Shown: positions 1 through 5,022 of the stretch, one piece after another
Layout: every line of letters begins with the position of its first letter
Numbering within the stretch: position 1 is the first letter of the stretch
NCBI GenBank assembly: GCA_018713755.1
Contig: DVOG01000087.1
Location: 1-5,022 of the forward strand
Origin: Candidatus Spyradosoma merdigallinarum
GTDB lineage: Bacteria > Verrucomicrobiota > Verrucomicrobiia > Opitutales > UBA953
Direction of reading: 5' to 3'
Length of the DNA: 5,022 bases
The notes under the pieces: model-generated
Seen by the model: only the letters and a program-made list of their open reading frames with translations
The model's database searches: none
What the model was told of the DNA's origin: nothing
Program-made: the position numbers and the translations under genes

Positions 1-789
1 AACGGTTTCGTGGACGCCGTTCAGCCGATCGAAGGTCCGGAAAGCCGCGGCGGCACGGTGCTTGTGCGCGTGCGCGCGACGGTCAAGAGCGGGCAGATGA
101 AGACGGACATCGTGAAACTCAGCGAAATGTCTATGGATTTCAACCCCTCCGCGGCGAAGGCCGCCCTTGAATCCAAAGTGGACAACGTCGAGGGAATGGG
201 AAATTTCCTCCTTCAGGTTTGGGACACCTACATCAAGCTTTTCAAGATTGAGGAGCTGAGTCATGAAATTTCGATGACCGATGAAACGACGATGATTTTC
301 AAGCTGAAGTGCTCTCTGAATTCGCGGGATTTCCGCAATGTGCTTCTGAAATCGGTTCGGAAAAATTTTCGGGCGATGAAGATCAAGCCCACCCAAAATT
401 ATTCCAATATTAGACTTAGCTTTTATATTCCCGGCGCGGACGATGAAGTGTATGATTTGCGCAAGTTTTTCCCAGAACATGAACTTTGGTATAAATATTT
501 TTATGACAAATTGCCGCAATATAACCTTGTCATTGAATGCTTGGACGAAGATGGTGAAGTCATCGCTTCCTTCAGGGAGGATATTTTGTACAACGGCGAC
601 CTCGGATACAACATCCTGAAGCGAGGCTGCTTGGGTAGTTGCTCGAGCGGCATCCTGTCGATTACGCCTCCTAGGATGTCATCAGATCTAAGAGACCTGA
701 AAATCAAGTTCCCCACGAAGGAAGACATCGAAGACGTGAAGACGATCAAGATTTACATCGAGAAAGTGCTTCCCGAAGAAAAGGAATAA
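1..789 (+). CDS. Unrecognised protein, C-terminal part (5' end cut by the window edge); possible LPP20/FlgT-like domain remnant at its N-terminal edge
   Basis: The reading frame is open from the first base (AAC GGT TTC, then GTG at 10) to TAA at 787-789, giving 262 visible residues. The GTG at 10 is unlikely to be the true start: the frame continues off the left edge, and the following residues read like the middle of a domain. The first ~30 residues (NGFVDAVQ, then GGTVLVRVRATVKSG) resemble the closing beta strands of LPP20/FlgT-type envelope domains, where a G-x-V-x-x-Y-type strand precedes a strand ending in RATV; this is pattern similarity only. The remainder alternates helices and strands and is rich in Lys, Asp, Glu and aromatics. 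I recognise no catalytic motif and see no membrane segment. Bases 361-600 are about 40% GC, far below the downstream genes. The stop lies 6 bp before the next ATG, and its last codons (AAGGA at 781-785) double as that gene's ribosome binding site. The ORF is sound; the function is unknown. Confidence 0.85.
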   Translation, partial: NGFVDAVQPIEGPESRGGTVLVRVRATVKSGQMKTDIVKLSEMSMDFNPSAAKAALESKVDNVEGMGNFLLQVWDTYIKLFKIEELSHEISMTDETTMIFKLKCSLNSRDFRNVLLKSVRKNFRAMKIKPTQNYSNIRLSFYIPGADDEVYDLRKFFPEHELWYKYFYDKLPQYNLVIECLDEDGEVIASFREDILYNGDLGYNILKRGCLGSCSSGILSITPPRMSSDLRDLKIKFPTKEDIEDVKTIKIYIEKVLPEEKE

Positions 790-795
790 CGGGCG

Positions 796-1695
796 ATGAA
801 ATTGTTGTTCTTGCTGTTCGCCGCTCTCGCGGCGCCGAGCCTTGCCTACGCCTGGCTCGCGCCGGACGTGGAGGCGTTGGCGCGCGCCGCCGGGAATCTG
901 GAGGAGTTCCGTTCCGGCGGGAGCTTCGGCTGTCTCTACGCGGCGGAGGGCGGCGGGAACGTCGCGGTCGGCGTCGGCGTCGCGCCGCTCGGGAACGACT
1001 TCGAGCGCGGGCGGCGGCTCGCGCTCGCGGACGCGACGGCGCGCGTGACGGAGGCTCTGAACGGGAGCGCGGTGGCGACCCGGACCGACGCGGAACGCGC
1101 GGCGGGCACGGAGACTCTGCGCACGCTGACGGAAAAGAGCGTGTCCGGGAAGGCGGGCGGAATCCGCGTGCGCGGTTATTGGGTGCAGGACGGAACGTTC
1201 GTCGTGGTGGCGTGCCGCTACGTCGGCGCGAAGCCCTGCGCGACGCGGGACGATTTTTCGGAGGCGGCGGAGGACGTGAAGCTGTCCGCGACGTGGACGG
1301 AGGCGCTTTCGCGCTGCCGGGAGATCTGGCTCGGGGGCGTTTGTCCGCTTTACGACGCGCGGGACGGGAAGCTTTACCTCGGGGCGGTGGTCAGCGTGAA
1401 GCGCGAGGCGAGTCCCGTGGCGGCGGAAAATCTGTGGCGCAACGCGGCGACTCGGGATTTGGGCAAATACGCGTCGGGCGCGGATTTCGAGGAGGAGCTG
1501 CGGCTGGCGGAGGAAAGCGTCGTTCGCGCCGGCGCGGACGGCGAGGAGACGGAAGAGTCGGAATCGTCGCTGCGCGTGCGGACGCGGGAACGGACGAAGG
1601 CAGTGGTCGGCCCGATGAAGAAGGCGGGCACGTTCACGCACAAGATTTCCGGGCGGCGCTGCGCGCTGTTCGTTGCGGAGATCGAGAAGCGCTGA
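796..1695 (+). CDS. Secreted protein with two related alpha/beta modules, function unknown
   Basis: A 299-residue protein. The ATG at 796 is supported by AAGGA at 781-785 and by the signal peptide it creates: MK, a hydrophobic core LLFLLFAALAAPSLA, and a likely cleavage after AYA (residue 19). The mature protein is therefore exported, probably to the periplasm. Module A (about 43-145) has a strand near NVAVGVGVAP, a helix with RRLALADA (73-80), and a closing strand WVQDGTFVVVACRY (129-142). Module B (about 183-297) seems to repeat the order: strand GKLYLGAVVSVK, helix around ENLWRNAATRDL, an acidic stretch (EETEESESS, 250-258), then AGTFTHK and a final strand CALFVAEI. Both modules can be laid beside those of the next protein, so the two genes are probably paralogues. 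There are six Cys in the mature part (46, 140, 148, 174, 183, 289), which leaves disulfides possible. There is no lipobox. The gene is very GC-rich (80% in 961-1020). No enzyme motif is visible. Confidence 0.88.
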   Translation: MKLLFLLFAALAAPSLAYAWLAPDVEALARAAGNLEEFRSGGSFGCLYAAEGGGNVAVGVGVAPLGNDFERGRRLALADATARVTEALNGSAVATRTDAERAAGTETLRTLTEKSVSGKAGGIRVRGYWVQDGTFVVVACRYVGAKPCATRDDFSEAAEDVKLSATWTEALSRCREIWLGGVCPLYDARDGKLYLGAVVSVKREASPVAAENLWRNAATRDLGKYASGADFEEELRLAEESVVRAGADGEETEESESSLRVRTRERTKAVVGPMKKAGTFTHKISGRRCALFVAEIEKR

Positions 1696-1735
1696 GCGGA
1701 ATTTTTTTTGAATTATTCAACGAAAGGCAAAAAAC
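1696..1735 (+). promoter_or_regulatory. AT-rich leader with ribosome binding site before the third gene
   Basis: This 40-bp gap is strongly AT-rich inside otherwise GC-rich DNA, with eight T at 1702-1709 and A-runs next to the start. AAAGG at 1723-1727, 8 nt before the ATG at 1736, is a good Shine-Dalgarno site and fixes that start. The T-run has no convincing stem in front of it (only CGC TGA GCG), so I do not call it a terminator. An unstructured AT-rich leader that favours ribosome loading is the simplest reading. I could not place a convincing -35/-10 pair. Confidence 0.5.
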
Positions 1736-3115
1736 ATGAAGACAGGAAAAACTATTCTTTTATCGGCGCTGATGGCGTCGATCGCGTTGAGCGCGTTCGC
1801 GCAGGACGCGGGAACGGCGGCTGCGCCCGAGGCGGGCGCAGCGCAGAGCGAGCTGGGAAGCCTGAGCTTCCTCGAGGAAGTGGACTCTCAGGCGGAAATG
1901 GTGCCGAACGCGCGGAGTTCGGCGGAGGATTTCGTGGCGTCGAAAGGCTGGTCGCTCGGTTTTAACCCGGACGGACGCTACGTCGCCGTGGGCTCGGCGG
2001 GCATCATCGGAAGCCCGAGCGACAAGAATTTCCAGACGAGCCGCCGCATCGCGTTTCAGAAGGCGCTGTTGGAGGCGAAGACGGAAATCGTGAAGCAGTT
2101 CTCGCTCGAGATTTCCTCCAAGCTGGAATATGCGCTGACGGAGCCTTCGGAGTTCGAGCGCGAGGAGGCCAAGGCGGCTGCTGCGGCGGTCGAGCCGTCC
2201 ATTCTGGACAAGCTGCGCACGCTCGCGCACAAGAAGCTGGACAAGGAACTTGAAAACGAAGGCGTGACGAAGGACGAGCCTCTGCCTGAAGAAGAGGTGA
2301 AGGGGCTGCTGAACACGGAAGACTTCAGAAAGATCACGGAGCAGGTGGCGCGGGCTCAGGTCGGCGCGCTCGTGGTGTCGAAGATTTTCGAGCAGGACGG
2401 GGAAATCGCGGTGGTCGCGTATTATTCGGACAAGACGAAGCTGCTCGCGGGAGCGATCAACGGCACGGGCGCGTGCCCGAAGGGCAAGCCGCGCAAGAAC
2501 GGAAGCATCGGGGACTGGGTGCGCGGACTGAAGGTCGGCACGCAGCTCTATCCGGCGATGGGCGTTCAGCTGACGACGGACGAGGACGGGAACATCGTGA
2601 TTCTCTCCTACGGGCAGGCGTCGGCGAAGAGCGCGAGCAAGACTTCGGCGAAGGCCGCGTTCGCGAAGGCGACGGCGAGCGCGGACGCGGACATTCGCAG
2701 CTTCGCGGGCGAGGCGGTCGCGTTCGCCCAGACCGACAAGGAAATGCAGTCCAGCAAGGAATTCGAGAACGGTACGTTCGAGAGCGAAACGGACACGTCG
2801 ATGGAACAGCGGATTTCCGCCGTGGCGGACAAGCTGAAGATCACGGGAATCACGACGCTGCGCACCTGGAATTTCGTGGACAAGCGCTCGGGAACGGGCG
2901 TGTTCGGCGTCGTGCGCATGTGGAGCGTGAAGTCTTCGGCGCAGGCGAACGAGTCGCGCGAGTCGATGGCGGAAGCCGCGAAGAATCGCGGCGGAAACGT
3001 CTCGGCGAAGACGGCGGCGCTCGCGGGGCGCGACGAGGGCGCTTCCCCTGCTTCGAAGCGGGAGGAAGATTCCGGAAAGTACAAGGTCGAATCGATCGAA
3101 AGTGAAGATTTTTGA
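1736..3115 (+). CDS. Secreted protein with an internally duplicated alpha/beta module (possibly DUF6844-like), function unknown
   Basis: A 459-residue protein. The ATG at 1736 has AAAGG 8 nt upstream and begins a signal peptide: MKTGK, core TILLSALMASIALSA, cleavage likely after AFA (residue 22, before QDAG). An Ala/Glu-rich linker follows (to about 65). Module A (about 70-235) has a strand DGRYVAVGSAGI (79-90), helix motif RRIAFQKA (103-110), a long charged, probably helical insertion (about 138-205), and strand FEQDGEIAVVAYYS (218-231). Module B (about 270-400) has GNIVILSYGQAS (285-296), an Ala/Lys-rich helix (298-330), a FESETDTSMEQR segment (348-359) and a closing strand GVFGVVRMWSVKS (388-400). 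The tail (401-459) is polar and looks disordered. Module A strongly resembles module A of the preceding gene, including the QDG before the closing strand. The layout reminds me of the DUF6844 family, a recollection I cannot test here. The last 14 bp overlap the next gene, which suggests translational coupling. No catalytic residues are recognised. Confidence 0.9.
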   Translation: MKTGKTILLSALMASIALSAFAQDAGTAAAPEAGAAQSELGSLSFLEEVDSQAEMVPNARSSAEDFVASKGWSLGFNPDGRYVAVGSAGIIGSPSDKNFQTSRRIAFQKALLEAKTEIVKQFSLEISSKLEYALTEPSEFEREEAKAAAAAVEPSILDKLRTLAHKKLDKELENEGVTKDEPLPEEEVKGLLNTEDFRKITEQVARAQVGALVVSKIFEQDGEIAVVAYYSDKTKLLAGAINGTGACPKGKPRKNGSIGDWVRGLKVGTQLYPAMGVQLTTDEDGNIVILSYGQASAKSASKTSAKAAFAKATASADADIRSFAGEAVAFAQTDKEMQSSKEFENGTFESETDTSMEQRISAVADKLKITGITTLRTWNFVDKRSGTGVFGVVRMWSVKSSAQANESRESMAEAAKNRGGNVSAKTAALAGRDEGASPASKREEDSGKYKVESIESEDF

Positions 3116-4478
3116 GCGATTCGGGCTTTTCACGGCGGCGACCGCGGGGGCGTTTTTCGCGCTCGTGGTCGGCGTCCGTGCGGAGTTTTTGGAAGGCTCG
3201 GATCCGGGGTGCTTTTACGTCCGGAGCTGCGCTTTGCCGCGTTCGTCGAGCGACGCGAGCCGCAGGGCGGCGTCGGCGCGCGCGGAAGCCGCCGTTTACG
3301 AGGAGTTTCTGCTGTACGCGGCGGGAGAGAATCTGAAGCTGCCGGAGGAGCTCGGGCGGCTGCGTTCCCGACTGGCGGAGGTCGCCGCTCGGAGTTTCGC
3401 GGCGGGAACGGTCGTCGGGTGCGAGGTCATCGGGCGCGAGTTCCTCGCCGACGGGCGGGCGCGCTGCACGGTGAAGATTCCGAAGGAGAATCTGAAGCGC
3501 GTTTCGGGGCTGGATTTTCGGAATCGTCCCGAAAGCCTGATTGGTTTTTGCGGGAAGAATCCCGCGCTGAGATACGAAGTCGCGGCGATTTTGGGAAAAG
3601 AAAAGGACGAAATGCTTTTCGGCGGGCGGCTCGGGGAAGTCGCGGCACGGGAAAAGGGAATCCTCGAAAACGTGCCGGAGACCTGGTTCATGCCGGAAGG
3701 CGAGTTCGACGCGGAAGCGTTGCGTACGTTTACGGACGCGGATCTGTTGAATCTTTGGCTGGCGGCGGCGGGAACGGCGCCCTACGGGGCGGCGGCGGCG
3801 GATGAATTCGAGAAACGGGGGCTGAGCAGAACGGCCGCTCGGCTCGCGACGATCGCGTCGCCGCGCGTCGAAGGACGCGTCGCCGGCGCGGAATTCCTGA
3901 AAAAACTCGCCGAAGACGGGCGCGGAAGCGCGCTCGCGCGGCGGCTGGTCGCGGAAGGATGTGCGGCGCGTTTCCGCGTAGTCGGGCGGCCGAATCCGGA
4001 TTTTTCGGAAGCCTCGGCGGAATTTGCCAAAAAGAATCCGGATTACGGGAAAATGATTTCGCTGTTGGAGAAGTCTCTGCGGACTTCGGTTTCGGACGAA
4101 GCGTTCAATCTGCTCGGACGCGCCTACGAGGCGAAGGGCGACGATTTTTCCGCCGCGGCGGTCTATGCGCAGGCGGCGACCCTGAATCCGAAGACGGCAT
4201 ACGCGCGCGCCAATCTCGCGGGAACGCTGCTGAAGGCGGGAGATGCGGAGGATGCCGAGTTTTGGGCGAACGCCGTGCTCGGCGACGAACGCTCCAATTC
4301 GTGGTCGCGTGAACGCGCGGAGGGCGTGCTGCGGAAAATCGCGGAGACCGCCGCGAAATCCGAGAAGGAGAACGCGCCCGCCGGAGCTCCCGCTCCCGAG
4401 AACGCCGGGCGCGAAAAGCAGATTTCTGAAAAAAGCGCCCCGAGGGACGAAGTTCCGCAAAAAATTGTCGAAGCGTGA
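3102..4478 (+). CDS. Secreted TPR-containing protein with an N-terminal module related to its neighbours
   Basis: A 458-residue protein. The GTG start at 3102 overlaps the previous gene by 14 bp and is chosen because it gives a clean signal peptide (MKIFERFGLF, core TAATAGAFFALVVGV, cleavage likely after VRA at residue 27). No good Shine-Dalgarno sits next to it (AAGG at 3083-3086 is about 15 nt away), so translation probably depends on coupling to the upstream gene. Residues 35-135 form a module like those of the two preceding proteins: helix motif RRAASARA (54-61), then strands around VVGCEVIGREF and ARCTVKIPK. Residues 140-330 are mostly helical with no family I recognise. Residues 331-362 fit one TPR well (AFNLLGRAYEAKG, then AAAVYAQAATLNP), and a second, weaker unit follows (about 367-397). 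TPRs bind protein partners, so this could be the scaffold of the set. The tail (418-458) is rich in Ala, Pro, Glu and Lys and looks disordered. It is the last gene before the terminator. Confidence 0.88.
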   Translation: MKIFERFGLFTAATAGAFFALVVGVRAEFLEGSDPGCFYVRSCALPRSSSDASRRAASARAEAAVYEEFLLYAAGENLKLPEELGRLRSRLAEVAARSFAAGTVVGCEVIGREFLADGRARCTVKIPKENLKRVSGLDFRNRPESLIGFCGKNPALRYEVAAILGKEKDEMLFGGRLGEVAAREKGILENVPETWFMPEGEFDAEALRTFTDADLLNLWLAAAGTAPYGAAAADEFEKRGLSRTAARLATIASPRVEGRVAGAEFLKKLAEDGRGSALARRLVAEGCAARFRVVGRPNPDFSEASAEFAKKNPDYGKMISLLEKSLRTSVSDEAFNLLGRAYEAKGDDFSAAAVYAQAATLNPKTAYARANLAGTLLKAGDAEDAEFWANAVLGDERSNSWSRERAEGVLRKIAETAAKSEKENAPAGAPAPENAGREKQISEKSAPRDEVPQKIVEA

Positions 4479-4506
4479 TTTTTGTCGCGATGCGGCGAAT
4501 GTGACG

Positions 4507-4529
4507 GCGGGAACGCGCGCCGTTCCTGC
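4507..4529 (+). other. GC-rich hairpin just downstream of the TPR gene
   Basis: GCGGGAACG (4507-4515) pairs with CGTTCCTGC (4521-4529) around the 5-nt loop CGCGC, giving nine pairs including one G-U in RNA. No T-run follows, so it is not an intrinsic terminator by itself. It could protect the 3' end of the operon mRNA or act as an accessory to the terminator 44 nt further on. The sequence GCGGGAACGCGCG recurs near 4697, which may be chance in such GC-rich DNA. Confidence 0.45.
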
Positions 4530-4572
4530 GGGGCGGTTGCGCCTTTCAGTCGCGCGGTTTTTTCGTTCCCGG

Positions 4573-4610
4573 CCCCAAGCGGCGTTCCGCCGCATGGGGT
4601 TATTTTTGTT
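4573..4610 (+). terminator. Strong intrinsic (rho-independent) terminator of the four-gene unit
   Basis: CCCCAAGCGGCG (4573-4584) and CGCCGCATGGGG (4588-4599) form a 12-position stem with a single A-A mismatch and the 3-nt loop TTC, followed at once by TTATTTTTGTT (4600-4610). Stem strength, short loop and T-rich tail all match an intrinsic terminator reading on the + strand. It lies about 95 bp after the stop of the TPR gene and closes that transcription unit. It also separates the unit from the oxidoreductase gene. On the opposite strand no T-run follows the stem, so it is directional. Confidence 0.85.
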
Positions 4611-4626
4611 CCGCGTTTCACGCGGA
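4605..4626. repeat. 22-bp palindromic repeat, copy 1
   Basis: This copy is identical over 22 bp to the one at 4671-4692. Its core is a perfect inverted repeat: TCCGCG (4610-4615), loop TTTCA (4616-4620), CGCGGA (4621-4626), preceded by TTTGT. The copy begins inside the T-run of the terminator, so the element directly abuts or has become part of it. The form resembles REP-type intergenic palindromes, but no genome-wide count can be made here. Confidence 0.75.
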
Positions 4627-4670
4627 TCAGCAGAGAGGCGAGTATCTCTCGATATGTCACACTCTTGTTA
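4627..4670. other. 44-nt spacer between the two palindromic repeats, with its own inverted repeat
   Basis: This stretch is poorer in GC than its surroundings. It contains GAGAG (4633-4637) and CTCTC (4646-4650), able to pair around an 8-nt loop, overlapped by the alternative pairing CGAG/CTCG (4639-4642 with 4648-4651). With the flanking repeats this makes three possible hairpins in a row. I found no convincing -35/-10 promoter pair in it. Confidence 0.35.
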
Positions 4671-4692
4671 TTTGTTCCGCGTTTCACGCGGA
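4671..4692. repeat. 22-bp palindromic repeat, copy 2
   Basis: This is the second exact copy of the 22-bp repeat, in the same orientation and offset by 66 bp from copy 1. Stem TCCGCG (4676-4681), loop TTTCA (4682-4686), CGCGGA (4687-4692). The flanks diverge immediately on both sides (T versus A before, T versus G after), so the conserved unit is the repeat itself and not a longer tandem duplication. It lies 65 bp before the start of the oxidoreductase gene and could sit in that gene's promoter or leader. Confidence 0.75.
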
Positions 4693-4757
4693 GCTCGCGG
4701 GAACGCGCGACGGATTTGAGTTAACAAGGCCGCGGCGGTCGGGCAGAATGCCGCGCG

Positions 4758-5022
4758 ATGGAAAACGTTTCGCAGAGAGAAAATTCCCGCGCGGCGGGAA
4801 CGCCGATGCCGGCGTCGCTGTTTCGGCGCCTGGCGCGCGCCGTGTTCGGAGCGAAAGCTCCCGCGGCGGCGGAAGACGCGCTCGATTTCGTCGTCGTCGG
4901 ACAGGGGCTTGCGGGGACGTTGCTGGCGCTTGAGCTGGAAAAGCGCGGGCGGCGCGTTTTGGTCGTCGACGACGGCTGGAAAACGGCGGCGTCGCGCGCG
5001 GCCGCCGGCGTGCTCAACCCCG
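4758..5022 (+). CDS. FAD-dependent oxidoreductase, DAO-like, N-terminal 88 residues (3' end cut by the window edge)
   Basis: The frame is open from ATG 4758 to the right edge, with an in-frame stop upstream at 4722-4724. Residues 43-72 form the FAD-binding Rossmann start: strand DFVVVG, the glycine motif GQGLAG (G48, G50, G53), helix TLLALELEKRG, and second strand RRVLVVDD ending in the acidic residue (D71) expected to contact the ribose of the FAD adenosine. SRAAAGVLNP (79-88) matches the segment that follows the first beta-alpha-beta unit in DAO-family flavoproteins, including MnmC C-terminal-like enzymes. The substrate cannot be told from this fragment. Residues 1-42 are a basic, Ala-rich extension before the fold, longer than usual; the ATG at 4806 (residue 17) is an alternative start, and neither has a clear Shine-Dalgarno. 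The gene follows a terminator, so it probably has its own promoter, which I could not identify. Confidence 0.85.
   Translation, partial: MENVSQRENSRAAGTPMPASLFRRLARAVFGAKAPAAAEDALDFVVVGQGLAGTLLALELEKRGRRVLVVDDGWKTAASRAAAGVLNP

Noticed and set aside
1702..1709. Run of eight T after the second gene as a terminator
   Set aside because: No stable stem comes directly before it; only a 3-bp stem (CGC TGA GCG) is possible. It fits better as an AT-rich leader.
2850..4595. Long open frame on the - strand (581 codons), and a similar one at 1760-3133
   Set aside because: Both run antisense to well-supported genes with signal peptides and ribosome binding sites. Their products are Arg-rich and low in complexity, as expected of shadow frames in GC-rich DNA.
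4614..4629. Resemblance of repeat 1 to the ParB-binding site parS (consensus TGTTTCACGTGAAACA)
   Set aside because: It matches 12 of 16 positions, and copy 2 only 11 of 16. The central palindrome of parS is not preserved, because the symmetry of this repeat is centred on TTTCA. No parA/parB or origin genes are visible nearby.
4163..4687. Reverse-strand frame spanning the repeats and the end of the TPR gene
   Set aside because: It crosses the terminator and both palindromic repeats. The recurring KRGT peptide is simply the translated repeat, and the rest is antisense to the TPR gene.
4605..4692. Two direct repeats with a spacer as a minimal CRISPR array
   Set aside because: There are only two 22-bp repeats and one 44-nt spacer, the repeat overlaps a terminator, and no cas gene is in view.
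4482..4724. Small + strand frame in the spacer (80 codons)
   Set aside because: It reads through the terminator stem and both repeats, has no ribosome binding site, and its repeated PRFTR peptide comes from the DNA repeat.
4711..4757. Possible promoter before the oxidoreductase gene (TTGAGT at 4716 and CAGAAT at 4744)
   Set aside because: The spacing is 22 bp instead of about 17, and both hexamers are poor matches.

Overview
The window is a GC-rich bacterial segment carrying five protein-coding genes, all on the + strand. The first four (to base 4478) sit head-to-tail with gaps of 6 and 40 bp and one 14-bp overlap, and a strong intrinsic terminator (4573-4610) follows the last. They therefore look like the end of one transcription unit whose promoter lies upstream of the window. 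A fifth, separate gene begins at 4758 and runs off the right edge.

The genus cannot be read from this window. The very high GC with arginine- and alanine-rich proteins, the lack of strong Shine-Dalgarno sites before several genes, the family of small exported proteins, and an FAD oxidoreductase opening of a type I associate with Bacteroidota and Verrucomicrobiota all suggest a Gram-negative, Verrucomicrobiota/Lentisphaerota-like bacterium. This is a low-confidence inference.

Layout: 1-789 is the 3' part of a gene for an unrecognised protein; its N-terminal edge looks like the last strands of an LPP20/FlgT-type envelope domain, and its middle is strikingly AT-rich. 796-1695 and 1736-3115 encode two secreted proteins that look like divergent paralogues, each apparently made of two copies of one alpha/beta module. 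3102-4478 encodes a third secreted protein with a related N-terminal module and a C-terminal TPR. 4479-4757 is a non-coding, hairpin-rich spacer holding a GC hairpin, the terminator, and two identical 22-bp repeats that are each palindromic. 4758-5022 is the N-terminus of an FAD-dependent oxidoreductase (DAO-like).

The three consecutive signal peptides, the tight spacing and the shared module with an RRxAxxxA helix motif suggest that the first four genes encode parts of one cell-envelope or periplasmic system. Its function cannot be stated from sequence alone. The oxidoreductase appears functionally unrelated.
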